DNA of 64,000 nucleotides from Rhizobium bangladeshense (GCF_001662075.1 NZ_LYPL01000001.1:124001-188000), one strand, 5' to 3'; positions 26,786 to 35,639 are shown, numbered from the stretch's first letter. The notes: a model not told the origin generated them from the letters alone. Program-made: numbers and translations.

Positions 26786-27202
26786 TTATTGGCTCTTCAG
26801 AAGATCGATCGTGGACGAGATGAGGTCGCGGGTCTGCTTGATGGTCTGCAGGTTGGCGTCGTAGGAGCGGTTGGCTTCACGCATGTCGGCCATCTCGACC
26901 AGGATGTTGACGTTCGGCAGCTTGACGACGCCCTTCTGGTCCGCAGCCGGGTTGCTGGGGTCGAATTCGGTGCTGAAATCACCTTCGTCGACGCCGACCT
27001 TCTTGACGTTGACCGTCTCGACGCCGCTTGCGCGGTCCATCTGCTGGCCGAAGGTGATCGTCTTGCGGCGATAGGGATCGGCGCCGGGCGTGTCGCCGGT
27101 CGACCGGGCGTTGGCGATGTTTTCGGAGACGATGCGCAGACGCGTCGATTGCGCCTCGAGCCCCGAACCGGCAATTTTCATAGCAGCGGAAAGCGGATCC
27201 AT
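26786..27202 (-). CDS. flgC: FlgC, proximal rod protein
   Basis: Proximal rod subunit, 138 residues. The start [20 protein letters not shown] at 27202 fits the FlgC N-terminus and lies 5 bp after flgB; longer in-frame sequence upstream is the shadow of flgB. Motifs: [20 protein letters not shown], the FlgC feature [13 protein letters not shown], and C-terminal [20 protein letters not shown] with [19 protein letters not shown]. Confidence 0.96.
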   Translation of the reverse strand: MDPLSAAMKIAGSGLEAQSTRLRIVSENIANARSTGDTPGADPYRRKTITFGQQMDRASGVETVNVKKVGVDEGDFSTEFDPSNPAADQKGVVKLPNVNILVEMADMREANRSYDANLQTIKQTRDLISSTIDLLKSQ

Positions 27203-27207
27203 GACAA

Positions 27208-27600
27208 TTACCTCCTGACGGTCATCAGCATCATGCGATTGAAGGAGCTGACCAGCGAGGTGTTCAGATCGTACTGGCGTTTGATGTCGCCCGACTTCGA
27301 AAGCTCCTCGGCCAGTCCGACGGTGTTGCCGGATTCCTGGATGCCGATCTCCTGGTCGAGCGCGGCGTCCTTGACGTCGATATCGCTGCTGTCGCTGAAA
27401 TCGTTGCCGCTTAAGTGCGCCGGATTGGTGCGCGCCATGGCGACGTCGGACTTGTCCAGGACGGCGTCGAACGGCGTGATGTCCTTGGCGCGGAATTTCG
27501 GGGTATTGGCATTCGCGATATTGCCGGCAACAACCTGCTGACGGATCGTCAGCCATTCCGCCTGTCGCGAAGCCAAGTCGAAAAGTTGGATCGGTTGCAT
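27208..27600 (-). CDS. flgB: FlgB, proximal rod protein
   Basis: Rod protein of 130 residues, first gene of the flgB-flgC-fliE-flgG-flgA-flgI-motE-flgH-fliL-fliP operon. The N-terminal block [20 protein letters not shown] (residues 22-41) is typical and the C-terminus ends in [21 protein letters not shown] near-match to the flagellar 11-bp motif (CCCACGCAAG in gene orientation, 27652-27643) lies 42 bp before the ATG. A terminator of the preceding operon sits about 105 bp upstream. Confidence 0.95.
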   Translation of the reverse strand: MQPIQLFDLASRQAEWLTIRQQVVAGNIANANTPKFRAKDITPFDAVLDKSDVAMARTNPAHLSGNDFSDSSDIDVKDAALDQEIGIQESGNTVGLAEELSKSGDIKRQYDLNTSLVSSFNRMMLMTVRR

Positions 27601-27642
27601 GAGAACTCTCCGTTTTTACTAGCCCGAACCTAGTGCGGTAAT

Positions 27643-27652
27643 CTTGCGTGGG
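27643..27652 (-). promoter_or_regulatory. Near-match of CYTCRCGCAAG upstream of flgB
   Basis: Plus strand CTTGCGTGGG, gene orientation CCCACGCAAG, 42 bp before flgB. It has the CACGCAAG core and the same orientation and distance as in flgE (46 bp) and motA (51 bp), but not the first bases. Confidence 0.3.
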
Positions 27653-27704
27653 ACTTACCGGAAATCGGGCTTGGAGGCGCCTTCGGCCAGGCCGCATAAG
27701 AGAA

Positions 27705-27734
27705 AGGGCTCCGGCCGGTCTGCGGCGGAGCCCT
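27705..27734 (-). terminator. Terminator of the flgF-fliI operon
   Basis: On the minus strand, 9-bp stem AGGGCTCCG/CGGAGCCCT around a 12-nt loop, followed by TTCTCTTAT. It lies 27 bp after the stop of the unknown gene at 27761 and separates the flgF-fliI transcript from the flgB operon. Confidence 0.8.
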
Positions 27735-27760
27735 GTTGCCTTCGGCCTTTGCGAAGCGCT

Positions 27761-28303
27761 TCAGTCGTTCTTGTAGATCTCACCCTTGGAGGTGATGATC
27801 ACCCACTTGCCGTCCCGCTGCTCCAGCGTCGCAAGGCGGCTTTCGTCGGGCAGGACCGAGCCGATACGCACCACATACATGCCCGAGGGATCCTCGATCA
27901 GCGCCCGACCGTTGGAGACATGCAGCAGGCGGAAGGAAGACTTGCCGGGGAAAGGTTGCTCCTCCAGCAAGTCGCCGCCGTCACGCGCTTTGCCGAGATC
28001 GGAGACCGTAGCCGTCGTCAGCGGATCGACCGGCGGAACCTTCTTGGCCGCCTCGTTCTTGTTGACCATGGCCAGCGGCGAGACGCTGAATACGTTGCGG
28101 GCCGGCCAATCCGGCAGTTCGCGAGAATTGCTGCTGGCGGCGACGTTGATGCCGAACTTGTCGGCGTTGAAGAAGACGTACCAGGGGAAAAAGGCCGAAG
28201 CGCCGGCAAGCGCCAGGCCGGTATAGGTGAGAAACCGATCCAGCATGGCGCCCTTCCTGCGCTGCTTCAGCGAAGCGATGCGTTCGTCGTCGAATTCAGC
28301 CAC
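27761..28303 (-). CDS. Unknown single-pass membrane protein downstream of fliI
   Basis: I do not recognise a named family. 180 residues: a basic cytoplasmic tail (ASLKQRRKGA), one transmembrane helix at about residues 22-45 (FLTYTGLALAGASAFFPWYV), a Pro/Ala-rich linker, and a C-terminal beta-rich domain (residues 120-178) with GRALIEDPSGMYVVRIGSVL and GKWVIITSKGEIY. It starts with GTG at 28303, supported by AGAGGAG 6 nt upstream. It follows fliI by 2 bp, the place where fliJ often sits, but it is not a coiled-coil FliJ. A periplasmic-facing basal-body or motor accessory is possible. A terminator follows directly. Confidence 0.75.
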   Translation of the reverse strand: MAEFDDERIASLKQRRKGAMLDRFLTYTGLALAGASAFFPWYVFFNADKFGINVAASSNSRELPDWPARNVFSVSPLAMVNKNEAAKKVPPVDPLTTATVSDLGKARDGGDLLEEQPFPGKSSFRLLHVSNGRALIEDPSGMYVVRIGSVLPDESRLATLEQRDGKWVIITSKGEIYKND

Positions 28304-28305
28304 GT

Positions 28306-29700
28306 CTATCTCCTCTGGATGGGTGCGCCCGGATTGCCCATGCCGGCTGCGGCCTTCAGCGCGCCGGCGAGATCGGCAAAGGCGTCGACCGACTGACGAT
28401 CGCCCGGCGCCTGTTTCAGGACGTCGTAAATGATGGGGACCTGCTTGACCGCCATGTCGAGATCGGGATCGGCGCCCTGGCGGTAACCGCCGATCAGGCG
28501 CAGGTCTCGCGTTTCCTCGAAGCGGTGGATCAACACTTTCAGCCGCGACACCAACTTTTCCTGGTCCGGCGTCCAGGCCTTGCGAGCAAGACGCGAGATC
28601 GAGGCGAGCGGATCGATCGGCGGATAACGCCCTTCTTCGGCGAGGCTGCGCTGCAGGACGATATGGCCGTCGAGTATGCCGCGCGTCGAATCGGCGATTG
28701 GGTCGTTGTGGTTGTCGCCGTCGACGAGGATCGAGATGATCGCGGTGATCGTGCCGGCGCCCTCTGGGCCCGGACCGGCGCGTTCGAGCAGGCGCGGCAG
28801 TTCGGTGAAGACCGACGCGGGATAGCCGCGCGCGATCGGCGGCTCGCCGGAGGCGGTCGCCACCTCGCGGATCGCGTGGGCGAAACGGGTGACGCTGTCG
28901 ACAATGAAGAGGACGTTCTCACCCTTGTCGCGGAAATGCTCGGCAATGGTGATCGCAGTCAGCGGCGCCATCTTGCGCAGCATCGGGCTCTCGTCGCTGG
29001 TCGCGACGACGGCGATCGCCTTCTTCATATTGCTGCCGAGTGTATCCTCGATGAATTCGCGCACCTCGCGGCCGCGTTCGCCGACGAGCGCGATGACAAC
29101 CTTGTCGAAGGCATCGGCACGGGCGAGCATGGACAGAAGCGTCGACTTGCCGACGCCAGATCCGGCGAAAATGCCGAGGCGCTGTCCAAGGCAGAGCGGC
29201 GAGAAGATATCGATGGCGCGCACGCCGGTCTTGAATCCGGTCCCGACCCGCTGGCGGGTCATCGACGGCGGCGCAGTATTGGAGATCGAGCGGCGATCGA
29301 GGCCTTCGACGATCGGACCGAGCCCATCGATCGGCTCGCAAAGCGAGTTGATGGTGCGCCCGCACCAGCTGTCGGACGGCGAAATGCGGAAGGCGCCCTT
29401 GCGGATGACGGTATCATGGATGCCGATCGGCTCGCCGGGTTCGATCGGGCAGACGTAGATCAGCTCCGGCTCGACTCGAACGACCTCGCCGAGATGGACC
29501 CCGGAGGCGGATTTATGCGCCACGAACTCGCCGAGACGAACATGGCGGGAAAGACCGCGAACGGTGTAGTGGCCAGCGGCAATGGTCTGCACGCGACCGC
29601 CATGGGCGACCGCGAACTCCGGCGATGCATATTGCTCGACGAGACCCGCCAGATGCGCCAGCTTCGGGGAAAGGCCGTCCACGGACAGGAGCGTTCTCAT
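28306..29700 (-). CDS. fliI: FliI, flagellar export ATPase
   Basis: Hexameric ATPase of the flagellar export apparatus, 464 residues, F1-beta-like. Walker A GSGVGKST at residues 180-187, the VGERGREV loop at 206-213 with the catalytic Glu, and Walker B VLFIVD at 263-268. The N-terminal domain and C-terminal helices are complete. The start MRTLLSVDGLSPKLAHLAGL at 29700 follows a 95-bp gap after flgF that is filled by a palindromic repeat. Its regulator FliH is not adjacent; a FliH-like gene lies upstream of motB. Confidence 0.97.
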   Translation of the reverse strand: MRTLLSVDGLSPKLAHLAGLVEQYASPEFAVAHGGRVQTIAAGHYTVRGLSRHVRLGEFVAHKSASGVHLGEVVRVEPELIYVCPIEPGEPIGIHDTVIRKGAFRISPSDSWCGRTINSLCEPIDGLGPIVEGLDRRSISNTAPPSMTRQRVGTGFKTGVRAIDIFSPLCLGQRLGIFAGSGVGKSTLLSMLARADAFDKVVIALVGERGREVREFIEDTLGSNMKKAIAVVATSDESPMLRKMAPLTAITIAEHFRDKGENVLFIVDSVTRFAHAIREVATASGEPPIARGYPASVFTELPRLLERAGPGPEGAGTITAIISILVDGDNHNDPIADSTRGILDGHIVLQRSLAEEGRYPPIDPLASISRLARKAWTPDQEKLVSRLKVLIHRFEETRDLRLIGGYRQGADPDLDMAVKQVPIIYDVLKQAPGDRQSVDAFADLAGALKAAAGMGNPGAPIQRR

Positions 29701-29713
29701 GCTTCAATCCCAC

Positions 29714-29736
29714 CCGAAAATGCGACGCATTTTCGG
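29714..29736. repeat. 23-bp perfect palindrome between flgF and fliI
   Basis: Arms CCGAAAATGCG (29714-29724) and CGCATTTTCGG (29726-29736) around a single A. It lies just upstream of the fliI start and next to the longer palindromic repeat. Probably a module of the same mosaic intergenic element, or an mRNA hairpin lowering fliI translation. Confidence 0.6.
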
Positions 29737-29798
29737 TCTTTGTTCCTATGCATGTCGTCTCCCCGAAACCGCTGCACACTTTTGGGCGTCATGCATTA
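29737..29798. repeat. Rhizobial palindromic intergenic repeat, copy 1
   Basis: Shares TCTTTG, GCATGTCGTC, AAACCGCTGC, TTGGG and CATGCATT with copy 2 at 34463-34519. Ends TGCATG/CATGCA and an inner CCCGAAA/TTTTGGG pairing allow a hairpin. The right end supplies the stop codon of flgF. Sequences of this type recur between genes in Rhizobium genomes (my recollection). Confidence 0.65.
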
Positions 29799-30530
29799 GC
29801 GGCTGCCTCCAAGCGTCTGAACGGCTTCCTTGAACGAATCCTCGCTGTCGCGCATCAGCGACGAGATGCTTTCAAAGGCGCGGTTGACTTCGATCAGCTG
29901 AGTGATCTCGCGCATGGCGTTGACGTTGGAATTTTCCAGGTATCCCTGCTCGACGCCGACATTGAAGCGGTCGACGACGGCGCGCGGCTGGTCGGTGGTC
30001 ATGATGCCGCTGTTTTCGTAGCGCAGGTAACCCTTGCTGATATCGGCCTCGAACAGCCCCAGCGAACCGACCTGTCGGCCGGCCTGATAGATGATGCCGT
30101 CGGTGCCGACAGCCGGCTCGCCGCCTTTCGTGTCGAGCTGGATCGGCGCGCCGCCGGCGTCGAGAACCGGATACCCACGGACAGAGACGAGTTCGCCCGT
30201 TTCCCGGATCGTGAAACGGCCGTCCCGCGTCAGCACGCGACCGGCCGGCGTGTCGAGCCCGAACCAGGCATCGCCCTTGATGGCGAAATCCAGCATGTTG
30301 CCGGTATGCTGCAGCTCGCCGCTTTGCTCGTTCAGATAGTCGTTGCCCTGCGAGACGAAGGCGACCTTGGTGTTCAGCTTGTTCTTGGTGTTCGTCACCA
30401 TCTCGTCGAACTTCACCTCGGTCGCGCGAAAACCCGTCGTGTTCACGTTCGCCATGTTGTCCGCGATGGTGCTCAGGCGCTTTTCAAGCGCCATCTGCGA
30501 CGACAGAGAAACGTAAAGACCGGATTGCAT
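29796..30530 (-). CDS. flgF: FlgF, proximal rod protein
   Basis: Rod protein of 244 residues. The start MQSGLYVSLSSQMALEKRLS at 30530 is the typical FlgF N-terminus; the in-frame stretch upstream is not conserved-looking. ADNMANVNTTGFRATEVKFD follows. The C-terminus has NSNVNAMREITQLIEVNRAF. Its TAA stop lies inside the palindromic repeat 29737-29798. It is the first gene of flgF-fliI-unknown, divergent from motA. Confidence 0.95.
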   Translation of the reverse strand: MQSGLYVSLSSQMALEKRLSTIADNMANVNTTGFRATEVKFDEMVTNTKNKLNTKVAFVSQGNDYLNEQSGELQHTGNMLDFAIKGDAWFGLDTPAGRVLTRDGRFTIRETGELVSVRGYPVLDAGGAPIQLDTKGGEPAVGTDGIIYQAGRQVGSLGLFEADISKGYLRYENSGIMTTDQPRAVVDRFNVGVEQGYLENSNVNAMREITQLIEVNRAFESISSLMRDSEDSFKEAVQTLGGSR

Positions 30531-30782
30531 ATCGGGAAGCTCCAAGCATTGGCGATGAACGGAACGAAAAGCCGGGCGGCGTTTGATCTGGTTCGGCCGG
30601 ATTCGCTGAGGCGGCATCTCAGAAACGGGTGCAGACACCCATTCGTCTCCTCTAGCCTGACGGCAGATGCTTGCGCGAAGCTGGCACGCGGAAATGCCTC
30701 GTGAGGGGCCCTTTCATCAGCCTCACGCAAGGCAGAAACCCTATCGGTCTCAAAGAAAAGCAACGTTCAGATTGGGCTGACG
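30531..30782. promoter_or_regulatory. Divergent flgF/motA promoter region with two CYTCRCGCAAG motifs
   Basis: 252 bp without a gene. Motif 1 at 30670-30680 is CTTGCGCGAAG on the plus strand (CTTCGCGCAAG towards flgF, 139 bp before its ATG). Motif 2 at 30721-30731 is CCTCACGCAAG on the plus strand, facing motA, 51 bp before its ATG. Each motif is in the same orientation relative to the gene it would serve, as at flgE, flhA and the motB operon. Confidence 0.5.
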
Positions 30783-31655
30783 ATGAACATCATTATCGGA
30801 TTTATAGTGACTTGCGGCTGCGTCATCGGCGGCTTCATGGCGATGGGCGGCCATGTGGACGCTCTATTCCAGCCCTTCGAGTTCGTCATCATCGGCGGCG
30901 CAGGCCTCGGCAGCTTCATCATGGCCAATCCGATGAAGGTGGTGAAGGATTCCGGCAAGGCGCTCGGCGAAGCCTTCAAGCACGCCGTGCCGAAAGAACG
31001 CAATTACCTCGACACGCTCGGCGTGCTCTATTCGCTGATGCGCGATCTGCGCACCAAGTCGCGAAACGAAATCGAAGCCCACATCGACAATCCGGCCGAA
31101 TCGACGATCTTCCAGCAGGCTCCGACCGTTCTGAAAAACAAGGAACTGACGGCGTTCATCTGCGATTACGTCCGCCTGATCATCATCGGCAACGCCCGCA
31201 GCCACGAAATCGAGGCGCTGATGGACGAAGAGCTCAACACCATCATGCACGACAAGATGAAGCCCTACCACGCCATTCAGATCATGGGCGATTCCTTCCC
31301 GGCGATCGGTATCGTCGCGGCGGTTCTCGGCGTCATCAAGGCGATGGCTGCGATCAACGAATCGCCCGAAGTGCTCGGCCACCTGATCGGCTCGGCGCTC
31401 GTCGGCACCTTTCTCGGCATCCTCTTGTCCTACTGCCTCTGCTCGCCGCTAGTCTCCCAGATCAAGATCGTGCGCAGCAAGCAGCATCGCCTCTACGTCA
31501 TCGTCAAGCAGACGCTGCTTGCCTATATGAACGGTTCGGTGCCGCAAGTCGCTCTCGAATACGGCCGCAAGACGATCTCGGCCTACGAGCGTCCGTCTAT
31601 CGACGCCGTCGAACAGGAAATGATGAACCCAGGCGGCGAAAACAAGGCGGCTTAA
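30783..31655 (+). CDS. motA: MotA, stator proton-channel protein
   Basis: Stator membrane subunit, 290 residues, four transmembrane helices. N-terminus [20 protein letters not shown]; the channel helices include [20 protein letters not shown] and [20 protein letters not shown], with the conserved Pro in SFPAIG. The cytoplasmic loop (about 70-165) carries charged residues for FliG contact. It heads the operon motA-fliM-fliN-fliG; its stop abuts the fliM ATG with no gap. The partner MotB is encoded far away at 12385-13686. Confidence 0.97.
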   Translation: MNIIIGFIVTCGCVIGGFMAMGGHVDALFQPFEFVIIGGAGLGSFIMANPMKVVKDSGKALGEAFKHAVPKERNYLDTLGVLYSLMRDLRTKSRNEIEAHIDNPAESTIFQQAPTVLKNKELTAFICDYVRLIIIGNARSHEIEALMDEELNTIMHDKMKPYHAIQIMGDSFPAIGIVAAVLGVIKAMAAINESPEVLGHLIGSALVGTFLGILLSYCLCSPLVSQIKIVRSKQHRLYVIVKQTLLAYMNGSVPQVALEYGRKTISAYERPSIDAVEQEMMNPGGENKAA

Positions 31656-32606
31656 ATGACCATGAGCGATGCTTCGCATGACAAACCGGCAATGGATCCT
31701 GCCCTTATCGCCAAGCTGACAGGCGGGCTTGGCGACAGAGGCCGCGTGTCCAAGATCTGCAGCGCCTTCGGAGAGGTCTACAGCGAGTTCTTTCCCGATG
31801 TCATCAAAAGCGAGACCGGCCTCGATGTGACGGTCAATTATCTCGGCTGCGAGATCGGCTACAAGAACCACCTGATCGATGACCTCAGCGCCAACGTCAC
31901 CCTCGTCGATGCGACCTTGCGCAACTGGTCGCAGAACATCACGCTTGCCTGCGGCAATGGTTTCGTCATCACGCTGATGGAGCACCTGCTCGGCGCCACC
32001 GCCGATACGATCGAGGAACCGGCCGATCGGCTGCTCTCGATCATCGAACTCGATCTGGCGGTCATGGTGTTCGACAAGATCGCCAAAGTGCTGCGCTCGG
32101 CGGTCAACGCGCCGGGCGGTTTCGAACCGAGCCTTTCGGCCCCGCACGCCCATGACACGCGCCCCCGGCCGGCGGAAGACAAGCCGGACGAATTCGCCGC
32201 CGCCATCAACATGTCGATCACGCTGGCCGGCATCGTTTCGGAATTCTCGTTGATCGTTCCGCAAACGGCGCTGCTGAAGACCAAGGTGACGTCGCCGAAG
32301 CCGAAGCGTCAGGCCGGCGGCGCCTCTCCGGAATGGACCGAACAGCTCGGCGATCAGGTCCGCCGCTCGCATGTCACGCTCGAGGCCAGGATCAGGCTGC
32401 AGGACCTGACGCTGCGTACGATATCGAAGCTGATGGTCGGCGACGTCATCCCCTTCCGCGACACCAGCGATGTGCGGGTCGAAGTCAGCGCCAACAGCAA
32501 GGAATTGTATATCTGCGAGTTCGGGCGGTCAGGCGAAAACTACATGGTCCGCGTCAAGGATACGATGAACTCGGATGACGAACTCATCCGTCATTTAATG
32601 AATTAG
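31656..32606 (+). CDS. fliM: FliM, flagellar switch protein
   Basis: C-ring switch protein, 316 residues. The N-terminal CheY-binding motif of enterics (LSQAEIDALL) is not obvious; the nearest is [17 protein letters not shown] near residue 13. The middle domain (residues 35-215) is recognisable but divergent, and the C-terminal SpoA/FliN-like domain contains [20 protein letters not shown]. An alternative start is the ATG at 31662. It directly abuts motA and precedes fliN by 65 bp. Identification is supported by position between motA and fliN. Confidence 0.92.
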   Translation: MTMSDASHDKPAMDPALIAKLTGGLGDRGRVSKICSAFGEVYSEFFPDVIKSETGLDVTVNYLGCEIGYKNHLIDDLSANVTLVDATLRNWSQNITLACGNGFVITLMEHLLGATADTIEEPADRLLSIIELDLAVMVFDKIAKVLRSAVNAPGGFEPSLSAPHAHDTRPRPAEDKPDEFAAAINMSITLAGIVSEFSLIVPQTALLKTKVTSPKPKRQAGGASPEWTEQLGDQVRRSHVTLEARIRLQDLTLRTISKLMVGDVIPFRDTSDVRVEVSANSKELYICEFGRSGENYMVRVKDTMNSDDELIRHLMN

Positions 32607-32671
32607 TCGGTTCTCTGGCTTTTGGGCTGCAAAGGCAGTTTGAGGCAAGTTTCAACTGGAATAGTGATTTC

Positions 32672-33259
32672 ATGGCTACGAAGAAAACACAGCAGAACAG
32701 TGACCTCTCCCTGGATGTGCCGGGCAGCGAAGCGGATCTCGACCAGGCGATCGACGATCTGCGCGGCGTTCTGAAGCAGGATGCCGATGGCGACCTGTCG
32801 CAGTTTGGCGGCGACCTGGAGAATGATGCCTTCGGAGCGGGAACGGATCTGGCCGCCTTTGGCGGCGAGATTTCGGATTCCCCTTTCGGCGGCGACGATT
32901 TCGGCGGCGATTTCGGCGCTGGCAATGCCAGCCCGGCCGCAGGCATGGATTTCGGCAGCAGCTCTTCGTTCGAGGCGGCGCCGGCGCCGCTCGGCAGCGC
33001 GCTGACTTCGAACTTCGAATTGATCATGGACATTCCGATCGACGTCCAGATCATGCTCGGCACCAGCCGGATGCAGGTCTCCGGTCTGATGAACCTCAAC
33101 GAAGGGGCGACGATCGCTCTCGACAAGAAAATCGGCGAACCTGTCGAGATCATGGTGAACGGCCGCAGGATTGCACGCGGCGAGATCACGGTGCTTGATA
33201 ACGACGACACCCGATTCGGCGTGAAACTGATAGAAGTTTTGAGTACAAAAAAAGCCTGA
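32672..33259 (+). CDS. fliN: FliN, flagellar switch protein with an extended N-terminus
   Basis: C-ring protein, 195 residues, longer than the 137 of E. coli. The N-terminal 115 residues are acidic and Gly/Phe-rich, with repeated FGGD-type units ([29 protein letters not shown]). The C-terminal SpoA domain (about 120-192) is canonical: [40 protein letters not shown] and [20 protein letters not shown]. It lies between fliM and fliG. Confidence 0.95.
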   Translation: MATKKTQQNSDLSLDVPGSEADLDQAIDDLRGVLKQDADGDLSQFGGDLENDAFGAGTDLAAFGGEISDSPFGGDDFGGDFGAGNASPAAGMDFGSSSSFEAAPAPLGSALTSNFELIMDIPIDVQIMLGTSRMQVSGLMNLNEGATIALDKKIGEPVEIMVNGRRIARGEITVLDNDDTRFGVKLIEVLSTKKA

Positions 33260-33286
33260 TCCCTGTGGGGACGGAGAGGTTAGACC

Positions 33287-34327
33287 ATGATGGACTTTGA
33301 CGATTTCGGCGGCGCGCTAGCCGGGAAACCGTTGACCCAGGCTGAAAAAGCGGCAGCAGTCCTTCTCGCCATGGGAAAGGGCGTCGCCGGCCGGCTGTTG
33401 AAATATTTCACCCAGGCCGAGCTGCAGACCATTATCGCATCTGCCCAGTCGCTGCGCGCCATTCCGCCGGACGAACTGCTATCGCTCGTCTCCGAGTTCG
33501 AGGATCTCTTCACCGAGGGCGCCGGACTGATGGACAATGCCAAGGCGATCGAGGCCATTCTGGAAGAAGGCCTGACGCCGGACGAGGTTGACAGCCTGCT
33601 CGGCCGCCGCACGGCCTTCCAGGCCTACGAGACCTCGATCTGGGATCGCCTCAGCGAGGCGGAGCCGGCATTCGTCGCGCAGTTCCTGCTGCGCGAACAT
33701 CCGCAGACCGTCGCCTATATCCTTTCGATGATGCCCTCCTCCTTCGGCGCCAAGGTGCTGCTGCAGCTTCCCGACAACCGTCGCGCCGACATCATGAACC
33801 GCACGGTCAACATGAAGACCGTCAGCCCGAAGGCTGCGCAGATCATCGAAAACCAGGTGGTAACGCTGCTTGCCGAGGTCGAGGCGGAACGCAACGCAGC
33901 CGGCTCGACGAAGGTCGCCGATCTCATGAACGAACTGGACAAGCCGCAGGTCGACACGCTGCTCACCTCGCTCGAATCGATCAGCCGCGAATCGGTCAAC
34001 AAGGTTCGGCCGAAGATCTTCCTCTTCGAGGACCTGATGTATATGCCGCAGCGCAGCCGCGTCCTGCTGCTCAACGACATTTCGACCGACGTGCTCACCG
34101 TCGCGCTGCGCGGCTCGCCGGCCGAGATCCGCGAATCGGTGCTCTCCGCCATCAGCCCGCGCCAGCGCCGCATGATCGAATCGGATCTGCAGAGCGGCAT
34201 GGGCGGGGTCAATCCGCGCGAGATCGCCATTGCCCGGCGCGCCGTGGCACAGGAAGCGATTCGCCTGGCCAACGCAGGTCAGATCGAGCTGAAGGAGAAG
34301 GAAGGCGACGCTTCGGCAGCGGCCTAA
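33287..34327 (+). CDS. fliG: FliG, flagellar switch protein
   Basis: Torque-generating C-ring protein, 346 residues, the usual length. N-domain LTQAEKAAAVLLAMGKGVAG; middle domain with the EHPQT motif (LLREHPQTVAYILSMM); C-domain with MYMPQRSRVLLLNDISTDVL and the charged helix RESVLSAISPRQRRMIESDL that meets MotA. Two adjacent in-frame ATGs (33287, 33290) are possible starts. It follows fliN by 27 bp. flhB follows after a 227-bp gap. Confidence 0.97.
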   Translation: MMDFDDFGGALAGKPLTQAEKAAAVLLAMGKGVAGRLLKYFTQAELQTIIASAQSLRAIPPDELLSLVSEFEDLFTEGAGLMDNAKAIEAILEEGLTPDEVDSLLGRRTAFQAYETSIWDRLSEAEPAFVAQFLLREHPQTVAYILSMMPSSFGAKVLLQLPDNRRADIMNRTVNMKTVSPKAAQIIENQVVTLLAEVEAERNAAGSTKVADLMNELDKPQVDTLLTSLESISRESVNKVRPKIFLFEDLMYMPQRSRVLLLNDISTDVLTVALRGSPAEIRESVLSAISPRQRRMIESDLQSGMGGVNPREIAIARRAVAQEAIRLANAGQIELKEKEGDASAAA

Positions 34328-34554
34328 TCTTGCGAGACTGTTGACAAATCCGGCCGCCCAAAAGGCGGCTGTTGATCACCGTGCAACAGGCGACTACCCT
34401 TCATCGATAGGCCGCGCTCTATAGCTGTCGCAGAAAACCCGGTTTTCGCGACCCGCTACAGCTCTTTGTTTTGGTGCATGTCGTCATCCCAAAACCGCTG
34501 CCCTTGGGTGGCATGCATTCGCTGCGGCCTGTTTCTTTGACGGAGGGCCGCGAC
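34328..34554. other. fliG-flhB gap
   Basis: No gene. It holds CTTGCGAGAC at 34329 just after the fliG stop, a stretch with GAAAACCCGGTTTTC-type inverted symmetry near 34434-34449, and copy 2 of the palindromic repeat. The flhB ribosome site CGGAGGG is at 34541-34547. Confidence 0.5.
34463..34519. repeat. Rhizobial palindromic intergenic repeat, copy 2
   Basis: Matches copy 1 (29737-29798) in GCATGTCGTC, CCCAAAACCGCTGC, TTGGG and CATGCATT with a few differences. Inner CCCAAAA/CTTGGG and outer GCATG/CATGC arms can pair. It lies upstream of flhB; an in-frame upstream extension of FlhB would translate it, which argues for the downstream TTG start. Confidence 0.65.
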
Positions 34555-35634
34555 TTGGCAGATGATGACAAGGACAGCAAAACAGAAGCCCCGACCGCGA
34601 AAAAGCAAAGCGATGCCGCGGAAAAGGGAAATGTGCCGTTTTCGCGCGAGCTGTCGATCTTCGCGACCATCCTTGCCACCTTCATCTATCTGGTGTTCTT
34701 CCTTCCCGAAAGCGTCGGGCGCATGAGCGAAATGCTGCGCGATATCTTCGAGCAGCCCGATCAATGGAAGATCGAAACGGGGCCGGATGTCCTGGCGCTC
34801 TTCGTGCGGCTCGGCTGGGCAATCGCTGCGCTGCTGGCGCCTGCCTTCATCCTGCTCATGGTGTTCGGGGTCGCCTCGTCGATCTTCCAGAATCTGCCGA
34901 CGCCTGTTCTGGAACGCATCAGGCCGCAGGCCTCGCGCATCTCGCCGATCAAGGGCTGGTCACGGCTCTTCAGCCTGCCCGGCCTCGTCGAGTTCGGAAA
35001 GTCACTGTTCAAGGTCGTCGTCGTCGGAGTGATTCTGTTCTTCGTGCTGAGGAGCGAATATTTCGGCTCGATCGACGCGATGTTCTCCGATCCGCAGACG
35101 ATCCTCGTCAGGATGATGACGGCGATGCGCAAGATCATCGTCGTCATGCTGATCGCCACCGCAATCGTGGCGATCGCCGATTTCTTCTGGACGCGCCATC
35201 ACTGGTTCACCGAACTCAAGATGACGCGCCACGAAGTGAAGGAAGAAAACAAGCAGGCGCAGGGGGATCCCTTTGTCAAAAGCCGGCAGCGCTCGCTGAT
35301 GCGCGACCGCGCGCGCCGGCGCATGATCGCCAACGTGCACCGCGCAACGCTCGTCATCGCCAACCCGACGCACTACGCCGTGGCGCTGCGTTACGCGCGT
35401 GAGGAGAACGACGCCCCGGTGGTGCTGGCGAAGGGCCAGGACCTCATTGCGCTGAAGATCAGGGAGATTGCCGAGCAGAACGGCATCCCGGTGTTCGAAG
35501 ATCCGCCGCTTGCGCGCTCCATGTTTGCGCAAGTCTCGGTGGATAGTGTCATACCGTCAGTCTTCTATAAGGCCGTTGCGGAGCTCATACACAGGGTCTA
35601 CGCCGCAGATGCCAAGAACAAACGGGTAAGATAA
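34555..35634 (+). CDS. flhB: FlhB, export gate specificity-switch protein
   Basis: Export-gate membrane protein, 359 residues, four transmembrane helices (roughly 35-215) and a cytoplasmic domain with the autocleavage motif NPTH at residues 270-273 ([14 protein letters not shown]). The TTG start at 34555 gives [16 protein letters not shown], which matches the FlhB N-terminal DDDKTEAPT pattern, and has CGGAGGG about 8 nt upstream. Cleavage at NPTH, with FliK, switches export from hook to filament proteins. It is followed 5 bp later by a conserved unknown gene. Confidence 0.95.
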   Translation: MADDDKDSKTEAPTAKKQSDAAEKGNVPFSRELSIFATILATFIYLVFFLPESVGRMSEMLRDIFEQPDQWKIETGPDVLALFVRLGWAIAALLAPAFILLMVFGVASSIFQNLPTPVLERIRPQASRISPIKGWSRLFSLPGLVEFGKSLFKVVVVGVILFFVLRSEYFGSIDAMFSDPQTILVRMMTAMRKIIVVMLIATAIVAIADFFWTRHHWFTELKMTRHEVKEENKQAQGDPFVKSRQRSLMRDRARRRMIANVHRATLVIANPTHYAVALRYAREENDAPVVLAKGQDLIALKIREIAEQNGIPVFEDPPLARSMFAQVSVDSVIPSVFYKAVAELIHRVYAADAKNKRVR

Positions 35635-35639
35635 GCCGA

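Noticed and set aside
34471-34554. Upstream ATG for FlhB
   Set aside because: It would translate part of the palindromic repeat; the family-like N-terminus and the CGGAGGG site favour TTG at 34555.
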